64,000 nt of DNA. Source: Bacteroidia bacterium (GTDB lineage Bacteria > Bacteroidota > Bacteroidia > B-17B0 > Aurantibacillaceae). The notes under the pieces were generated by a model. That model saw only the letters and a program-made list of their open reading frames with translations, made no database searches and had not been told where the DNA came from. The DNA is taken from contig JALHRL010000005.1 in NCBI GenBank assembly GCA_022841465.1, forward strand, positions 92,901 through 156,900, read 5' to 3'. Both the position numbers and the translations under genes were made by a program. This document shows positions 1 to 9,468 of this stretch, piece after piece; the stretch's first letter is position 1, and the number at the start of each line of letters is the position of its first letter.

Positions 1-1
1 A

Positions 2-1441
2 CTTACAAACTCATTGCAAGTGTCAGGATGGGTATTAACGAATGCTTCTAATAATAATCAGCAAGACACGCTTTGTAATAAGTTTTGCGACAGTTTATTG
101 ATTCCCATCAAATCGTATGTAATTAATCATTCACCCAGTGCTGGTTATATTGACACCATTATTGGCGCGCAATATCCTATTTTTTCTGTTTTTGGTTCCG
201 GAACACCTAATGCTGGAGGAAGTGTAAATCCGCATCTTTCAAATTTAAAAGGCACGTCATTTTTGCGAATTAGTTCCTCCTTCAATAATGAAAACTCTGG
301 TATTCAACAAGCTTCAAAAAAAATATTTATAACACCGGCAAATTGTGTTTTTAAATATGCTTATATATTTGTTGGTAATGATCTAACTCCATGTTGTTTT
401 CTTCAGAATTTATTTAAGATTAGGGCTAAGAATTTAAGTAACAATTTAGTAATTAGTAATTTTAATCGTTTAATAAAACCTCATTTATCAGGATCAAATA
501 GTTGTGGTCAAGGAAATACAGGTTTATATTATGATTGTGGCACAAGTATCCCATTTTCTAGTATAACTAATAAAGCATACAACAGATGGGAAGTAACGCA
601 ACTTGATTTAACCAATTTTATTGGAGATACTTTAAGGTTTGATTTTTGTGTTAATGACCGTGTTCAAATAAATTTTTGGGGCTCCGGTGGCTATGCATAC
701 CTTGATACAGAAACAAAACCAGGTATGATTTATGCAAATGGGAACATTTCTACATCTGCAACTTTTTCAGCATGTGCATCGGCAACTTTATCAGCTCTTC
801 CAAATTACACTTACAGTTGGAATGGGCCAGCCGGTTCAAACATTAATAATAATTCCAATCAAACTATAGTTGTAAGTACAAGTGGGGTATATAACTTAAC
901 TTTAATGCAAGGTGCAAGCATTGTTGGTACCCAATCAATAAATGTTAATATTGTAACACCATTGCCTGTTAATTTTACCTCTACCAAAGACACCCTATGT
1001 AAAGGTCAAACAACTACGTTAACTATTAATTATTCTCACATTGGTCATTTAACATCATATACTTGGAGCACCGGCTCTTTTCTCCCGTATTTTGCTGTTT
1101 CTCCAAGTATTTCTACATCTTATTATATAAATGCTCATGATACAAATGGATGTTTGACTTCTTTTATGAAAACCATTCATGTAACATTATGTTCGGGAAT
1201 TGAAGAATTACCTTTAATAAAGAACGAAGTTTTTGTTTTCCCAAATCCAAATCCCGGAGAATTTACCATTAAAACTATTGAAGACGATGTGGCAACTTTA
1301 TATGATAATATTGGAAGAATTGTTGATGTTGTAATTTTAAATAAGGAAAATAATTACAGCTATCATTTTGAAGCTTTTAAGCCAGGAATGTATTTAATTA
1401 AGACTAAGTGGAAGTGTTTTAAGCTTGCAGTGTCAGATTAA
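2..1441 (+). CDS. T9SS-secreted protein with type A C-terminal sorting domain (5' truncated)
   Basis: The reading frame is open to the left edge, so the true start is outside the window; the in-frame TTG at 14 is not a convincing start. The visible part begins with a roughly 220-residue cysteine-containing, beta-rich module. It resembles the N-terminal module of the giant protein at 23022: both have a Cys-Cys pair, then a 'LDLT..IG' stretch, then 'GYAY(I/L)D'. An Ig/PKD-like segment ('YSWNGPAGS') and a second one ('YTWSTGS') follow. The last 80 or so residues form a T9SS type A sorting domain ('VFPNPNPGEFTIK', 'LYDNIGR', 'GMYLIKTK'). The protein is therefore predicted to be exported through the outer membrane by the type IX system and released or anchored at the surface. 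Its ligand is unknown. Confidence 0.85.
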   Translation, partial: LTNSLQVSGWVLTNASNNNQQDTLCNKFCDSLLIPIKSYVINHSPSAGYIDTIIGAQYPIFSVFGSGTPNAGGSVNPHLSNLKGTSFLRISSSFNNENSGIQQASKKIFITPANCVFKYAYIFVGNDLTPCCFLQNLFKIRAKNLSNNLVISNFNRLIKPHLSGSNSCGQGNTGLYYDCGTSIPFSSITNKAYNRWEVTQLDLTNFIGDTLRFDFCVNDRVQINFWGSGGYAYLDTETKPGMIYANGNISTSATFSACASATLSALPNYTYSWNGPAGSNINNNSNQTIVVSTSGVYNLTLMQGASIVGTQSINVNIVTPLPVNFTSTKDTLCKGQTTTLTINYSHIGHLTSYTWSTGSFLPYFAVSPSISTSYYINAHDTNGCLTSFMKTIHVTLCSGIEELPLIKNEVFVFPNPNPGEFTIKTIEDDVATLYDNIGRIVDVVILNKENNYSYHFEAFKPGMYLIKTKWKCFKLAVSD

Positions 1442-1529
1442 TGGGTTAAATATCTCTAATAAATTTATTATTTAAACTAATAATAATTACCACCTATTTT
1501 CTTATTTTTACCTGCTTAATTTAAATACC

Positions 1530-2942
1530 TTGGTTTTTGCCAGCATAACCTTTTTAGTTTACGTATTGCCACTGTTTTTATTGGCTTATCATTTATTTCC
1601 GCACAAACTAAAAAACGCATTTATTTTATTATTCAGTATCTTTTTTTATTCGTGGGGCGGACCAAAATTTATCCTTGCCATTTTAGTAACAACGTTTATT
1701 GATTTTCATTTGGTGAACGCAATGCATAAAAGCAAAAACAAGGGCAATAAATTAAAATTGCTAGTTTTTTCATTGGCTATAAATTTGGGTTTGCTGTTTT
1801 ATTTTAAATACTGTAATTTTTTTATAGATAATTTTAATGCTTTACTAGGCATGGATTTAAGTCTTGCAAAAATTATTTTACCCATTGGAATTTCTTTTTA
1901 CACTTTTGAAAGTATTACTTATGTTGTGGATGTTTACAGAGGAATTCACAAGCCCCTTAAAAATTTCTGGCATTACCAAACCTATATTTTACTTTTCCCA
2001 AAATTAATTGCAGGCCCTATTGTTCGTTATCACGATATAGCTGACCAAATTACTAATCGCGAAAAAAACTATACACCCGATGTTAAACTTAGCGGCTTTC
2101 TTATTTTTTGTTTTGGTTTGGCAAAAAAAGCAATTATTGCTAATACCTTGGGAATGCAAGCCGATGCCGTTTTTAGTTTACCTGCCGATCAAATAGATAC
2201 CGCAGCTGCATGGGTTGGTGCAATTGCTTACACCTTTCAAATTTATTTTGATTTTAGCGGCTATAGCGATATGGCCATTGGTTTGTGTAAAATTATGGGT
2301 TTTAGAATTCCTGAAAATTTTAATAACCCGTATATATCTACCAGCATCACCGATTTTTGGCGCAGCTGGCACATTACCCTAGGTACCTGGATGAAAAATT
2401 ACTTGTACATACCATTGGGTGGTAATAAAGTTTCATCCGGAAAATTGTATCGCAATTTGTTTGTGGTGTTTTTACTTTCGGGTTTTTGGCACGGTGCCAG
2501 TTGGAATTTTATTTTATGGGGCGCATACCATGGTGTGTTTTTGGTAATGGAGCGTTTGTTTCTAGGGAATATCTTAGCCAAAGTGGGCAAATTTGTTTCT
2601 ATTCCTTTTACATTTATAGTGGTAATTACCGGATGGGTTTTGTTTAGAAACGAAAACATTTCGTTTGGCTTAAATGTAATTAAGCAAATGTATTCGTTTA
2701 ATTTCTTTGACGGTAAGTTTGCTATCAACAACGATTTTATGTTTATGGCAACATTGGCTTTAATTATTTCTATGTTTGCCATTTTTCCAAAAACACTTTC
2801 CATTCAACAAAAATTGTATGGCGAAAATTTCGGTAGTACCGGCAAATGGGCACTGGTATTGGCAAGTGTAAGTTTGTTCTACATCTCATTAAGTTATATT
2901 TCTGCTTTAAATTTTAATCCATTTATTTACTTCAGGTTTTAG
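1530..2942 (+). CDS. MBOAT family O-acyltransferase (AlgI/DltB-like)
   Basis: Integral membrane O-acyltransferase of the MBOAT family. It resembles AlgI, which moves acyl groups across the inner membrane for O-acetylation of an extracytoplasmic glycan. The 470 residues carry many hydrophobic segments. The family signature 'DFWRSWHITL' has His281, and 'SGFWHGASWNF' contains the conserved catalytic His321, matching His322 of AlgI. The TTG start is chosen because the resulting 'MVFASITFL' is the standard AlgI-family N-terminus. The stop codon overlaps the GTG start of the AlgX-like gene by one base, so the two are translationally coupled. The pairing implies an acyl-transfer relay. The acceptor glycan cannot be read from sequence; no alginate or cellulose synthase genes are nearby. 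Confidence 0.93.
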   Translation: MVFASITFLVYVLPLFLLAYHLFPHKLKNAFILLFSIFFYSWGGPKFILAILVTTFIDFHLVNAMHKSKNKGNKLKLLVFSLAINLGLLFYFKYCNFFIDNFNALLGMDLSLAKIILPIGISFYTFESITYVVDVYRGIHKPLKNFWHYQTYILLFPKLIAGPIVRYHDIADQITNREKNYTPDVKLSGFLIFCFGLAKKAIIANTLGMQADAVFSLPADQIDTAAAWVGAIAYTFQIYFDFSGYSDMAIGLCKIMGFRIPENFNNPYISTSITDFWRSWHITLGTWMKNYLYIPLGGNKVSSGKLYRNLFVVFLLSGFWHGASWNFILWGAYHGVFLVMERLFLGNILAKVGKFVSIPFTFIVVITGWVLFRNENISFGLNVIKQMYSFNFFDGKFAINNDFMFMATLALIISMFAIFPKTLSIQQKLYGENFGSTGKWALVLASVSLFYISLSYISALNFNPFIYFRF

Positions 2943-4249
2943 TGAGCGGTAAAAAAACATATTCAATTCATGCTTTGGTTATTTGGGTAGCCATTTCAAT
3001 ACCGCTGTTTGTTTCTTTGGGCAAAAAAGATAACAAACCAGATTTGGTTGGCCTTGTAATTTCTGATACAAAACCAAAATTAAATTCTGAGAATTGGTTC
3101 AGCGGAAATTATCAAACTGAAATGGATGATTACAACAGCGATCATTGGGCGTATAAAGAAAAAATGGTTCGTATAAACAATCAGTTTTATTACGATTTTT
3201 TTAATCAAATACGCGTTAATGGATTTGTAATAGGTAAAGAAGATTATGTGTTTAGCGAGAGTTATATTTTTTCTGCATACGGTGATGATGATATTAATGA
3301 GAAGAATATTATTACCTTAATGCAAAAGGCAAAAGTAGTACAAGATACTTTAGCTAAAAAAGGAATTGATTTACTGTTTGTTTATGCGCCGGGTAAAGGA
3401 AAATATTGCGATGAGTATATAGAAGATAAATATAAGCATCCGATTAAACAAACTAATCACTCCTTGTTTCTTAAACATGGAACCGAAAAAGGAATTAATC
3501 AGTTAGATTTATACACTTACTTTTTAAAACTAAAAGCAACCACCAAATATCCTTTGTTTCCTAAATTTGGTCACCATTGGAGTTATTACGGAGAATGTAT
3601 TGCAGTAGATACAATCATTAAACACATAGAGAAATTACACAAGGTGCAAATGCCGCATTTGGTTTGGAATGAAGTGGAAGTGGTGGATACGGCAAGGAAC
3701 AGAGATGCCGATGTATTAAAGAGTATGAACTTATTAAACAACCCTGATCAAAATATGAAATTGGCTTATCCTAAAATTGGATTTATTAATGATACTTTAA
3801 ACTACACACGCGTGCTCACTATTTCCGACAGTTATTGGTGGGGCCCGGTATACATGGGTGTTCCAAGTTATTGTTTCGCAGGCGGGCAATTTTGGTATTA
3901 TTATAACAGAGTTGTTCCTTCGCCGGTGCAAGGTCAAAAAGTAGAGGTGTGGCAATTAGATTTAAAAGAAGGAATAGAATCGAACGATGTGATAATGCTG
4001 TTGTATTCTGATGGAAATTTATCGGGCTTTGGAAATGAATTTATTAATGATGCTTACGAAATGTACACTTCACCGGCAACTTTTAATGCGCGAATGGAAA
4101 AGAAAAGAACCATTCAAACATACGCCAAAGAAATTAGAGAAACGCCTGTTTTATTAAAAAAAGCAACACAAAAAAGTAACGATTTAAGAATTCCATTAGA
4201 CAGTGCAATAAAAATTGACGCTATGAAAATGGCCGGAATCAATCAATAA
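2942..4249 (+). CDS. AlgX/AlgJ-like SGNH acetyltransferase (DHHW family)
   Basis: A 435-residue protein with one N-terminal hydrophobic segment (about 10-26), which would anchor the catalytic domain outside the inner membrane. It shows the AlgX/AlgJ layout: an early 'ENWFSGNYQTEM' region, 'VNGFVIGKEDYVF', the His motif 'FGHHWS' (His211/His212), and 'ISDSYWWG' with Ser297 as likely nucleophile. In the family these residues form an SGNH-type triad that takes the acyl group delivered by the MBOAT partner and places it on polysaccharide. The start is GTG overlapping the upstream stop (TAGTG). The substrate is inferred only by analogy; an acyltransferase for another surface glycan is equally possible. 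Confidence 0.82.
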   Translation: MSGKKTYSIHALVIWVAISIPLFVSLGKKDNKPDLVGLVISDTKPKLNSENWFSGNYQTEMDDYNSDHWAYKEKMVRINNQFYYDFFNQIRVNGFVIGKEDYVFSESYIFSAYGDDDINEKNIITLMQKAKVVQDTLAKKGIDLLFVYAPGKGKYCDEYIEDKYKHPIKQTNHSLFLKHGTEKGINQLDLYTYFLKLKATTKYPLFPKFGHHWSYYGECIAVDTIIKHIEKLHKVQMPHLVWNEVEVVDTARNRDADVLKSMNLLNNPDQNMKLAYPKIGFINDTLNYTRVLTISDSYWWGPVYMGVPSYCFAGGQFWYYYNRVVPSPVQGQKVEVWQLDLKEGIESNDVIMLLYSDGNLSGFGNEFINDAYEMYTSPATFNARMEKKRTIQTYAKEIRETPVLLKKATQKSNDLRIPLDSAIKIDAMKMAGINQ

Positions 4250-4260
4250 AAAAATAAACC

Positions 4261-6408
4261 ATGAGAAAAATTTTAATAGCAATATTATTTAGCAGTTTAA
4301 TTGCAAAAGCAGATGAAGGAATGTGGATGCCTCAATTAATTGAAGCATTAAATTTTGCAGATATGAAGAAGAACGGTTTTAAATTAACCGCAGCACAAAT
4401 TTATAGTATTAATAAAGCCAGCATGAAAGATGCTGTTGCAATATTTGGTGGAGGTTGCACCGGCGAAATGATTTCTAATAAGGGTTTACTGTTAACCAAT
4501 CATCATTGCGGATACAGTTCTATTGCGGGTTTAAGCTCTGTTGAAAAAGATTATTTAAAAAATGGATATTGGGCAAAAAACAATGCAGAAGAGCTTTATG
4601 TAAAGGGATTAACTGTAACCTTCATAAAAAAGATTGAAGATGTTACGAAAGAAGTTTTGGCGGCAATTAAACCTTCTTACTCTGAAATTCAAAAAGATTC
4701 TGCTGTAAAAACAACCATGAGTAAAATAGAGAAACGTGCAATTGAAGGAACCGGTTTTACTTCTTTTGTTCGTCCGTTTTATTACGGTAACGAATATTAT
4801 TTATTTGTAACCGAAGTTTTTAAAGATGTTCGCTTAGTTGGTGCACCACCTGAAAATATTGGAAAGTTTGGCGGCGAAACAGATAATTGGGTGTGGCCAC
4901 GCCATAATCCCGATTTCAGTATGTTTAGGGTTTATGCATCAAAAGAAAATAAACCGGCTGAATTCAATCCCGATAATGTTCCTTACAAACCGGCTTACTC
5001 TTTTCCAATTTCTTTAAAAGGTTATGAGAAAGGTGATTTTACAATGGTGTATGGTTTTCCCGGTAGAACACAAGAATATTTAACTTCTTACGCAGTAGAT
5101 TTATTAATGAATGAGCAAAATCCTCGTCGTGTTTCCTTACGCGGTAAAAGATTAGCCATTTACGAAACATCCATGAAAAAGAATGATACTCTTCGGTTGA
5201 TGTATGCAGATAGATATGCCGGAATTGCCAATGCATATAAAAAATGGTCGGGTGAAACAATTGGTTTAAAAGTAAACGATGCAGTAAATAAAAAGAAAGC
5301 ATTGGAAAATAATTTTTTAGAGCAGTTATCATCAGATCCTTCAAAAAAGGAAAAGTACACTCAGTTATTGGCGCAAATGAAAAAATTGTATCAAGAATAC
5401 GCGCCATTAAGCAAACAAGTTGATTATTATGCAGAGTGTTTAATGGGGATAGATGCATTGCGATATATTAATAATTATCAAGGTTTATTTGCTGAATTAA
5501 AGAAGAAGAAAACCGGGAAAGAAAATAAATTTGATCAACAGCTAAGCGACTTAAGAAAAACCATTCCGTTCAGAAATTTTAAAAAAGAAACCGATATTAA
5601 TTTATGTGTTTCTATGTTAAAAGAATATGCAGAAAATATAGAAAAAGATTTACGACCGGTTTATTTAGACTCCTTACTTACCGTTTATAACAACGACACA
5701 AAAAAAATAGCGGAATTTTTGTACGCAAACTCACCGTTTGTAGATAATGCAAAGGCAAAGGCCATGTTTGATGACATTGAGAAAAACAGTCAGGTTTACG
5801 AAAACGACCCGTTTTATAAATTAGCTGTAGCTATTACTTCTTATTATTCAAAAGTAGTTTTTCCTCAGTACAATTATGATGAAATACAAATTTTGGAAAT
5901 GCAAAAAGAGTACATGCAAGCATTAAAGGAAAATTTAAAAGGAAAGAAATTTTATCCGGATGCAAACGGTACATTACGTGTAGCCTATGGAAAAGTAGAC
6001 GATTATAAACCTAAAGATGGGATAGAGTACCAACATTTTACCACCATTGATGGGATGGTTGAAAAAAACGCAACCGGAAATCCGGATTACGACGTGATGC
6101 CACGATTAATAGAGTTGTATAATAAAAAAGATTTTGGTCAGTACGCCGATAAAAAGGGAAAATTAAGAGTATCGTTTATTGCAAGTAATCACACCACCGG
6201 AGGAAACAGTGGCAGCCCTGTGTTAAATGGTAAAGGAGAATTAATTGGTACTAATTACGATCGCAATTGGGAAGGAACCATGAGTGATGTGATGTATGAT
6301 GTAAATCGCTGCAGAAATATTGTGTTAGATGTGCGTTTTACTTTGTGGGTTGTAGATAAATATGCGGGTGCCGGATATTTGTTAAATGAAATGAAATTGG
6401 TGAAGTAA
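4261..6408 (+). CDS. S46 family dipeptidyl peptidase, DPP11-like (Asp/Glu-specific)
   Basis: Periplasmic serine exopeptidase that removes dipeptides from peptide N-termini. Residues 1-17 form a signal peptide ending before 'DEGMWMP', the usual mature start of S46 enzymes. The chymotrypsin-like triad is visible as the His81/His82 region in 'LLTNHHCGY', Asp218 in 'NPDFSMFRVY' and Ser652 in 'GGNSGSP'. Arg668 in 'NYDRNWEG' sits where DPP11 has the Arg that selects Asp/Glu at P1, while DPP7 has Gly there. At 715 residues it is the normal family length. It lies 11 bases after the AlgX-like gene on the same strand, and its stop abuts that of the convergent gene. Known biology: asaccharolytic Bacteroidota use these enzymes to live on peptides. 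Confidence 0.92.
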   Translation: MRKILIAILFSSLIAKADEGMWMPQLIEALNFADMKKNGFKLTAAQIYSINKASMKDAVAIFGGGCTGEMISNKGLLLTNHHCGYSSIAGLSSVEKDYLKNGYWAKNNAEELYVKGLTVTFIKKIEDVTKEVLAAIKPSYSEIQKDSAVKTTMSKIEKRAIEGTGFTSFVRPFYYGNEYYLFVTEVFKDVRLVGAPPENIGKFGGETDNWVWPRHNPDFSMFRVYASKENKPAEFNPDNVPYKPAYSFPISLKGYEKGDFTMVYGFPGRTQEYLTSYAVDLLMNEQNPRRVSLRGKRLAIYETSMKKNDTLRLMYADRYAGIANAYKKWSGETIGLKVNDAVNKKKALENNFLEQLSSDPSKKEKYTQLLAQMKKLYQEYAPLSKQVDYYAECLMGIDALRYINNYQGLFAELKKKKTGKENKFDQQLSDLRKTIPFRNFKKETDINLCVSMLKEYAENIEKDLRPVYLDSLLTVYNNDTKKIAEFLYANSPFVDNAKAKAMFDDIEKNSQVYENDPFYKLAVAITSYYSKVVFPQYNYDEIQILEMQKEYMQALKENLKGKKFYPDANGTLRVAYGKVDDYKPKDGIEYQHFTTIDGMVEKNATGNPDYDVMPRLIELYNKKDFGQYADKKGKLRVSFIASNHTTGGNSGSPVLNGKGELIGTNYDRNWEGTMSDVMYDVNRCRNIVLDVRFTLWVVDKYAGAGYLLNEMKLVK

Positions 6409-7368
6409 TTAAAACTTCCAACCATACGAAATATAAGGCAATGGAATAATTTGCGAATTGGTATTTAATTGGGTTATTTTACCTAAATACATTCCGTAGC
6501 ATCCAAAGTTCCAGTCAGCTTTTCCTCTAATCCATTTAAAACTTAAACCGGTAATGTTTAAGAATATTTGTGGAAAAATTCTTGTTTCAAAATTTATACT
6601 AAAACTTTTTGAAAATTGATTGGTAAAGGCAAATAGTGCCGTGTAAACCGGTATGTATTTATGTGTTCTCATGGTATAAACACCTCCGTTATCCGGTTCT
6701 TTAACACCATTAACACTTCCTCCTAATGTAAAATTTCTAAACTTATTTCCTTTTGTAATTCGTACCATATTTCCCATAAATGGTAAAATAAATTCATTAG
6801 CGCCGTTTAATGTATCTCTTCTGGGAAATCCATAAACAAAGGCATTAGCACTTATGTATAAATTATTTCCAATTTTATACGAACATTTTACACCAATAGA
6901 AACAGGAAGAATAATAATAACGTTGGTTGAAATTGACCAGTTTTCTGTAAAGGCATAGCTAAAATTGTTTAACAAAAAATAATGTGAATTATAGCTAAGT
7001 TTTCTTTTTTCATAAGGCAATGCATTTTCAGAAATTAAATAAGTATTTGTGCTTGGTTCTCTGTAGTTGGTGTTACCGGTTAGGTTATTCTTATCAAAAA
7101 CGGGTTTAGCAGTTTTAATGTCGTTTTTATTTACTTCATACCACTGCTGTTTTGTTTTATCTTCTAAGGTTAATAGTTCACTTGTTTCTTCCGTAACAAA
7201 TCCGGTAACCTTAGAGCCGTTGTTTAAAGTTATTTCATATTGTTTACCAATTATAAATTTAATTCCGTAAGCGGGCGGAGGACTGTAATCTTGAGAAAAA
7301 ACAGTTAGATGTAATAACACTATAAATACAACAGGTAAACTATATTTTATGTTTTTTAGCAGCAGCAT
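6409..7368 (-). CDS. secreted protein with N-terminal SH3-like segment and predicted outer-membrane beta-barrel
   Basis: No named family was recognised. The ATG at 7368 is preferred over a TTG at 7398 because it opens a clean signal peptide ('MLLLKNIKYSLPVV...' ending 'VFSQ'). After cleavage comes a short segment, 'YEITLNNGSKVTGFV', of the kind seen in small SH3/LSm-like barrels that respond to a charged surface. The remaining roughly 200 residues alternate aromatic and polar residues in amphipathic strands and end in '...YGWKF', a terminal Phe typical of outer-membrane barrels. It is the downstream member of a two-gene minus-strand unit with the BaiN-like gene. Function unknown; barrel topology is inference. 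Confidence 0.7.
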   Translation of the reverse strand: MLLLKNIKYSLPVVFIVLLHLTVFSQDYSPPPAYGIKFIIGKQYEITLNNGSKVTGFVTEETSELLTLEDKTKQQWYEVNKNDIKTAKPVFDKNNLTGNTNYREPSTNTYLISENALPYEKRKLSYNSHYFLLNNFSYAFTENWSISTNVIIILPVSIGVKCSYKIGNNLYISANAFVYGFPRRDTLNGANEFILPFMGNMVRITKGNKFRNFTLGGSVNGVKEPDNGGVYTMRTHKYIPVYTALFAFTNQFSKSFSINFETRIFPQIFLNITGLSFKWIRGKADWNFGCYGMYLGKITQLNTNSQIIPLPYISYGWKF

Positions 7369-7403
7369 TTTACCTTTTAAAGGTACATAAAAAAGCAATT
7401 AAA

Positions 7404-8618
7404 TTAAATAGAGCTTGCGGCAACAAAGGCCGTACTCCAGGCCGCTTGAAAATTAAATCCTCCGGTAATGCCATCAACATTAATTACTTCGCCACAAAAG
7501 TATAATCCGTTTATTATTTTGCTTTCCATGGTTTTAAAATTAATTTCGTTTAAGTTAATTCCCCCTGCTGTAACAAACTCTTCTTTAAAAGTGGTTTTGC
7601 CTTCCATTTTGTAAATATCGTTTTGTAATAATTCACATAATTTATTTACCCATTTATCAGGTACGTTGGCCCAGTTAACATCTTTGTTAAAGTGGGCTTT
7701 TTGTAATAAATACTCCCATAGCCTTTTAGGAAATTTAAATTGTGGTGAACTGTAAGGAAATGCTTTTGAATTGTTTTGTTTTTGTTGTAATAATAGTTCT
7801 TGTAATTCTTGTTGTTTAAAATGAGGCAACCAATTTATAATTATGTTGTTTTTATAATCGGTATTGTAAAAGAATTCTGCAGCAAATGCCGAAAGTTTTA
7901 AAACAGCCGGCCCGCTTAAACCCCAATGGGTAATTAGTAAAGGACCCGTATAATTTAATTTACTGTTTTCAACTGAAACTTTTGCGTTTTCAACTGAAAT
8001 TCCCTGCAATTCTTTTTTAATATTTTCAGATGGAAGATTGATGGTGAACAAACTTGGAATTGGTTTAACAATGGTATGCCCAAGTTCTTTTATAAATTGG
8101 TAGGCGTTTTCTTTTGGATGCCCGCCAATACTGCATATTATATTTTTACAAATAAAACTATCGGTTGTAGTTTTTACTTCAAAAGTATTGCCCGGTAAAA
8201 TTTGTAGCACTTCGCAATGGGTAATAATTTTAATTTCTAATTCATTGCACAAGTTTAAAAAACAATTTATAATAGTATTGCTGCTATTGCTTACCGGAAA
8301 CATACGGCCATCAGCCTCTGTGTGAAGTAAAACACCATGATTTTTAAACCAGTTAATGGTATCCTCAACCGAAAATCGACTAAACACTTGCTGCAATTGT
8401 TTTTCTCCGCGCGGATAATTTTTAATGAGTACTTTATTGTCAAAACAACTGTTGGTTACATTGCATCTTCCGCCACCTGAAACGAATACTTTAGATAATA
8501 ATTTACTTGTTTTCTCAAGAATAATTACATTTTTATCCGGGTGAAACAATTTGTAATTAATAGCTGAAAAAAAGCCGGCTGCCCCACCTCCAATTACTAT
8601 TACATCAACCGTTTTCAT
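7404..8618 (-). CDS. BaiN/YhiN-like NAD(P)/FAD-dependent oxidoreductase
   Basis: Cytoplasmic flavoprotein of the HI0933/BaiN family. The N-terminal FAD-binding Rossmann motif is 'VIVIGGGAAGFFSA' (residues 5-18), the family signature 'GGGRCNVTN' follows at about 51-59, and the C-terminal FAD contact is 'GEVINVDGITGGFNFQ'. The length of 404 residues is normal. Relatives include the gut bile-acid enzyme BaiN and the uncharacterised E. coli YhiN; the physiological substrate outside those cases is not established. Automated pipelines sometimes name the family aminoacetone oxidase, which I would not rely on. It is the upstream gene of the minus-strand pair. Confidence 0.9.
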   Translation of the reverse strand: MKTVDVIVIGGGAAGFFSAINYKLFHPDKNVIILEKTSKLLSKVFVSGGGRCNVTNSCFDNKVLIKNYPRGEKQLQQVFSRFSVEDTINWFKNHGVLLHTEADGRMFPVSNSSNTIINCFLNLCNELEIKIITHCEVLQILPGNTFEVKTTTDSFICKNIICSIGGHPKENAYQFIKELGHTIVKPIPSLFTINLPSENIKKELQGISVENAKVSVENSKLNYTGPLLITHWGLSGPAVLKLSAFAAEFFYNTDYKNNIIINWLPHFKQQELQELLLQQKQNNSKAFPYSSPQFKFPKRLWEYLLQKAHFNKDVNWANVPDKWVNKLCELLQNDIYKMEGKTTFKEEFVTAGGINLNEINFKTMESKIINGLYFCGEVINVDGITGGFNFQAAWSTAFVAASSI

Positions 8619-8691
8619 TTATATAATTTTAGGTTTTAGAAATGGGCAAATTGCAAAAAAATATGCAACTTAGCATGTAAAATTACAAATA

Positions 8692-9453
8692 ATGAAGCTT
8701 GTTTTATTTTTTATTATTACTTCTTGTTCTCTTTTTTCTCAAAACCGAAAAGATTTAAATGATTTTTCTTTCACTTTGCACGAAGAAACGGTTAACAAAG
8801 TGCTTGCGGCTATTGGTGAAATTAGTGGTTCAAGCGATTATGAAGTAATGTTTATAAAGGGAAAGTATCATTGGAAAGTTGTAAATCCGGTTATACATAT
8901 CAGGCCCGATAGCTCTCAGTTTGATTGTGATGCTTTAGTGAATGTTGGGCCAATAAATTACAAAACAAAAGTAGTAGGCGATGTAAAAATTACCTATAAT
9001 GAGATAAGTGATAAAATAAACATAAAAATTACACGAGCAATTTTTGAATTATATACAGTTATTCTTGATAAAAAATTTCATATTAAAAATATTCATTTAG
9101 AAGAGCATTTTAAAGAACCTTTTTTATTTGATGGGCCTAAATCTTACGAAACTTCTATGGACGTTCCAATAAATGATTCAGCAACAAAGAAATTGTATAT
9201 TATTCCTTCTGAATGTGATTTTAAAGTTAAGTATAAGGAGGTATGCGCCACTTGTGAAATTAAAGTAAGCGAGAAACCTTTTAAATCTATTTTAGCGGTA
9301 CCAACTACCAATTCTAAGTCAACACCGGCGGCTATTAAACAGGCAAGTCCTGCTAAAACAAACGGTTCAGTTACCACTAAAACAATTCAAGCTGCCACCT
9401 CAAAAACTACTCAGGCTAGCCCAACAAAAACAACCGCAGCTCAGAAAAAATAG
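8692..9453 (+). CDS. secreted protein of unknown function with Thr/Lys/Ala-rich tail
   Basis: No family recognised. It has a 16-residue signal peptide ('MKLVLFFIITSCSLFSQ'). A roughly 190-residue domain follows, with the pattern 'F.l.eetvNkvL.aiGeisG', beta strands and 'NVGPINYKTKVVGDVKI'. This is reminiscent of lipid-binding or LEA-like periplasmic folds, but that is only an impression. A pair 'CATCEIKV' lies near residue 190. The last 50 residues are a low-complexity Thr/Lys/Ala/Pro tail, possibly a cell-wall-proximal linker. It precedes the CapD-like gene by 15 bases and probably heads the seven-gene plus-strand transcription unit. Confidence 0.65.
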   Translation: MKLVLFFIITSCSLFSQNRKDLNDFSFTLHEETVNKVLAAIGEISGSSDYEVMFIKGKYHWKVVNPVIHIRPDSSQFDCDALVNVGPINYKTKVVGDVKITYNEISDKINIKITRAIFELYTVILDKKFHIKNIHLEEHFKEPFLFDGPKSYETSMDVPINDSATKKLYIIPSECDFKVKYKEVCATCEIKVSEKPFKSILAVPTTNSKSTPAAIKQASPAKTNGSVTTKTIQAATSKTTQASPTKTTAAQKK

Positions 9454-9468
9454 TTACTTTTACTTTGC

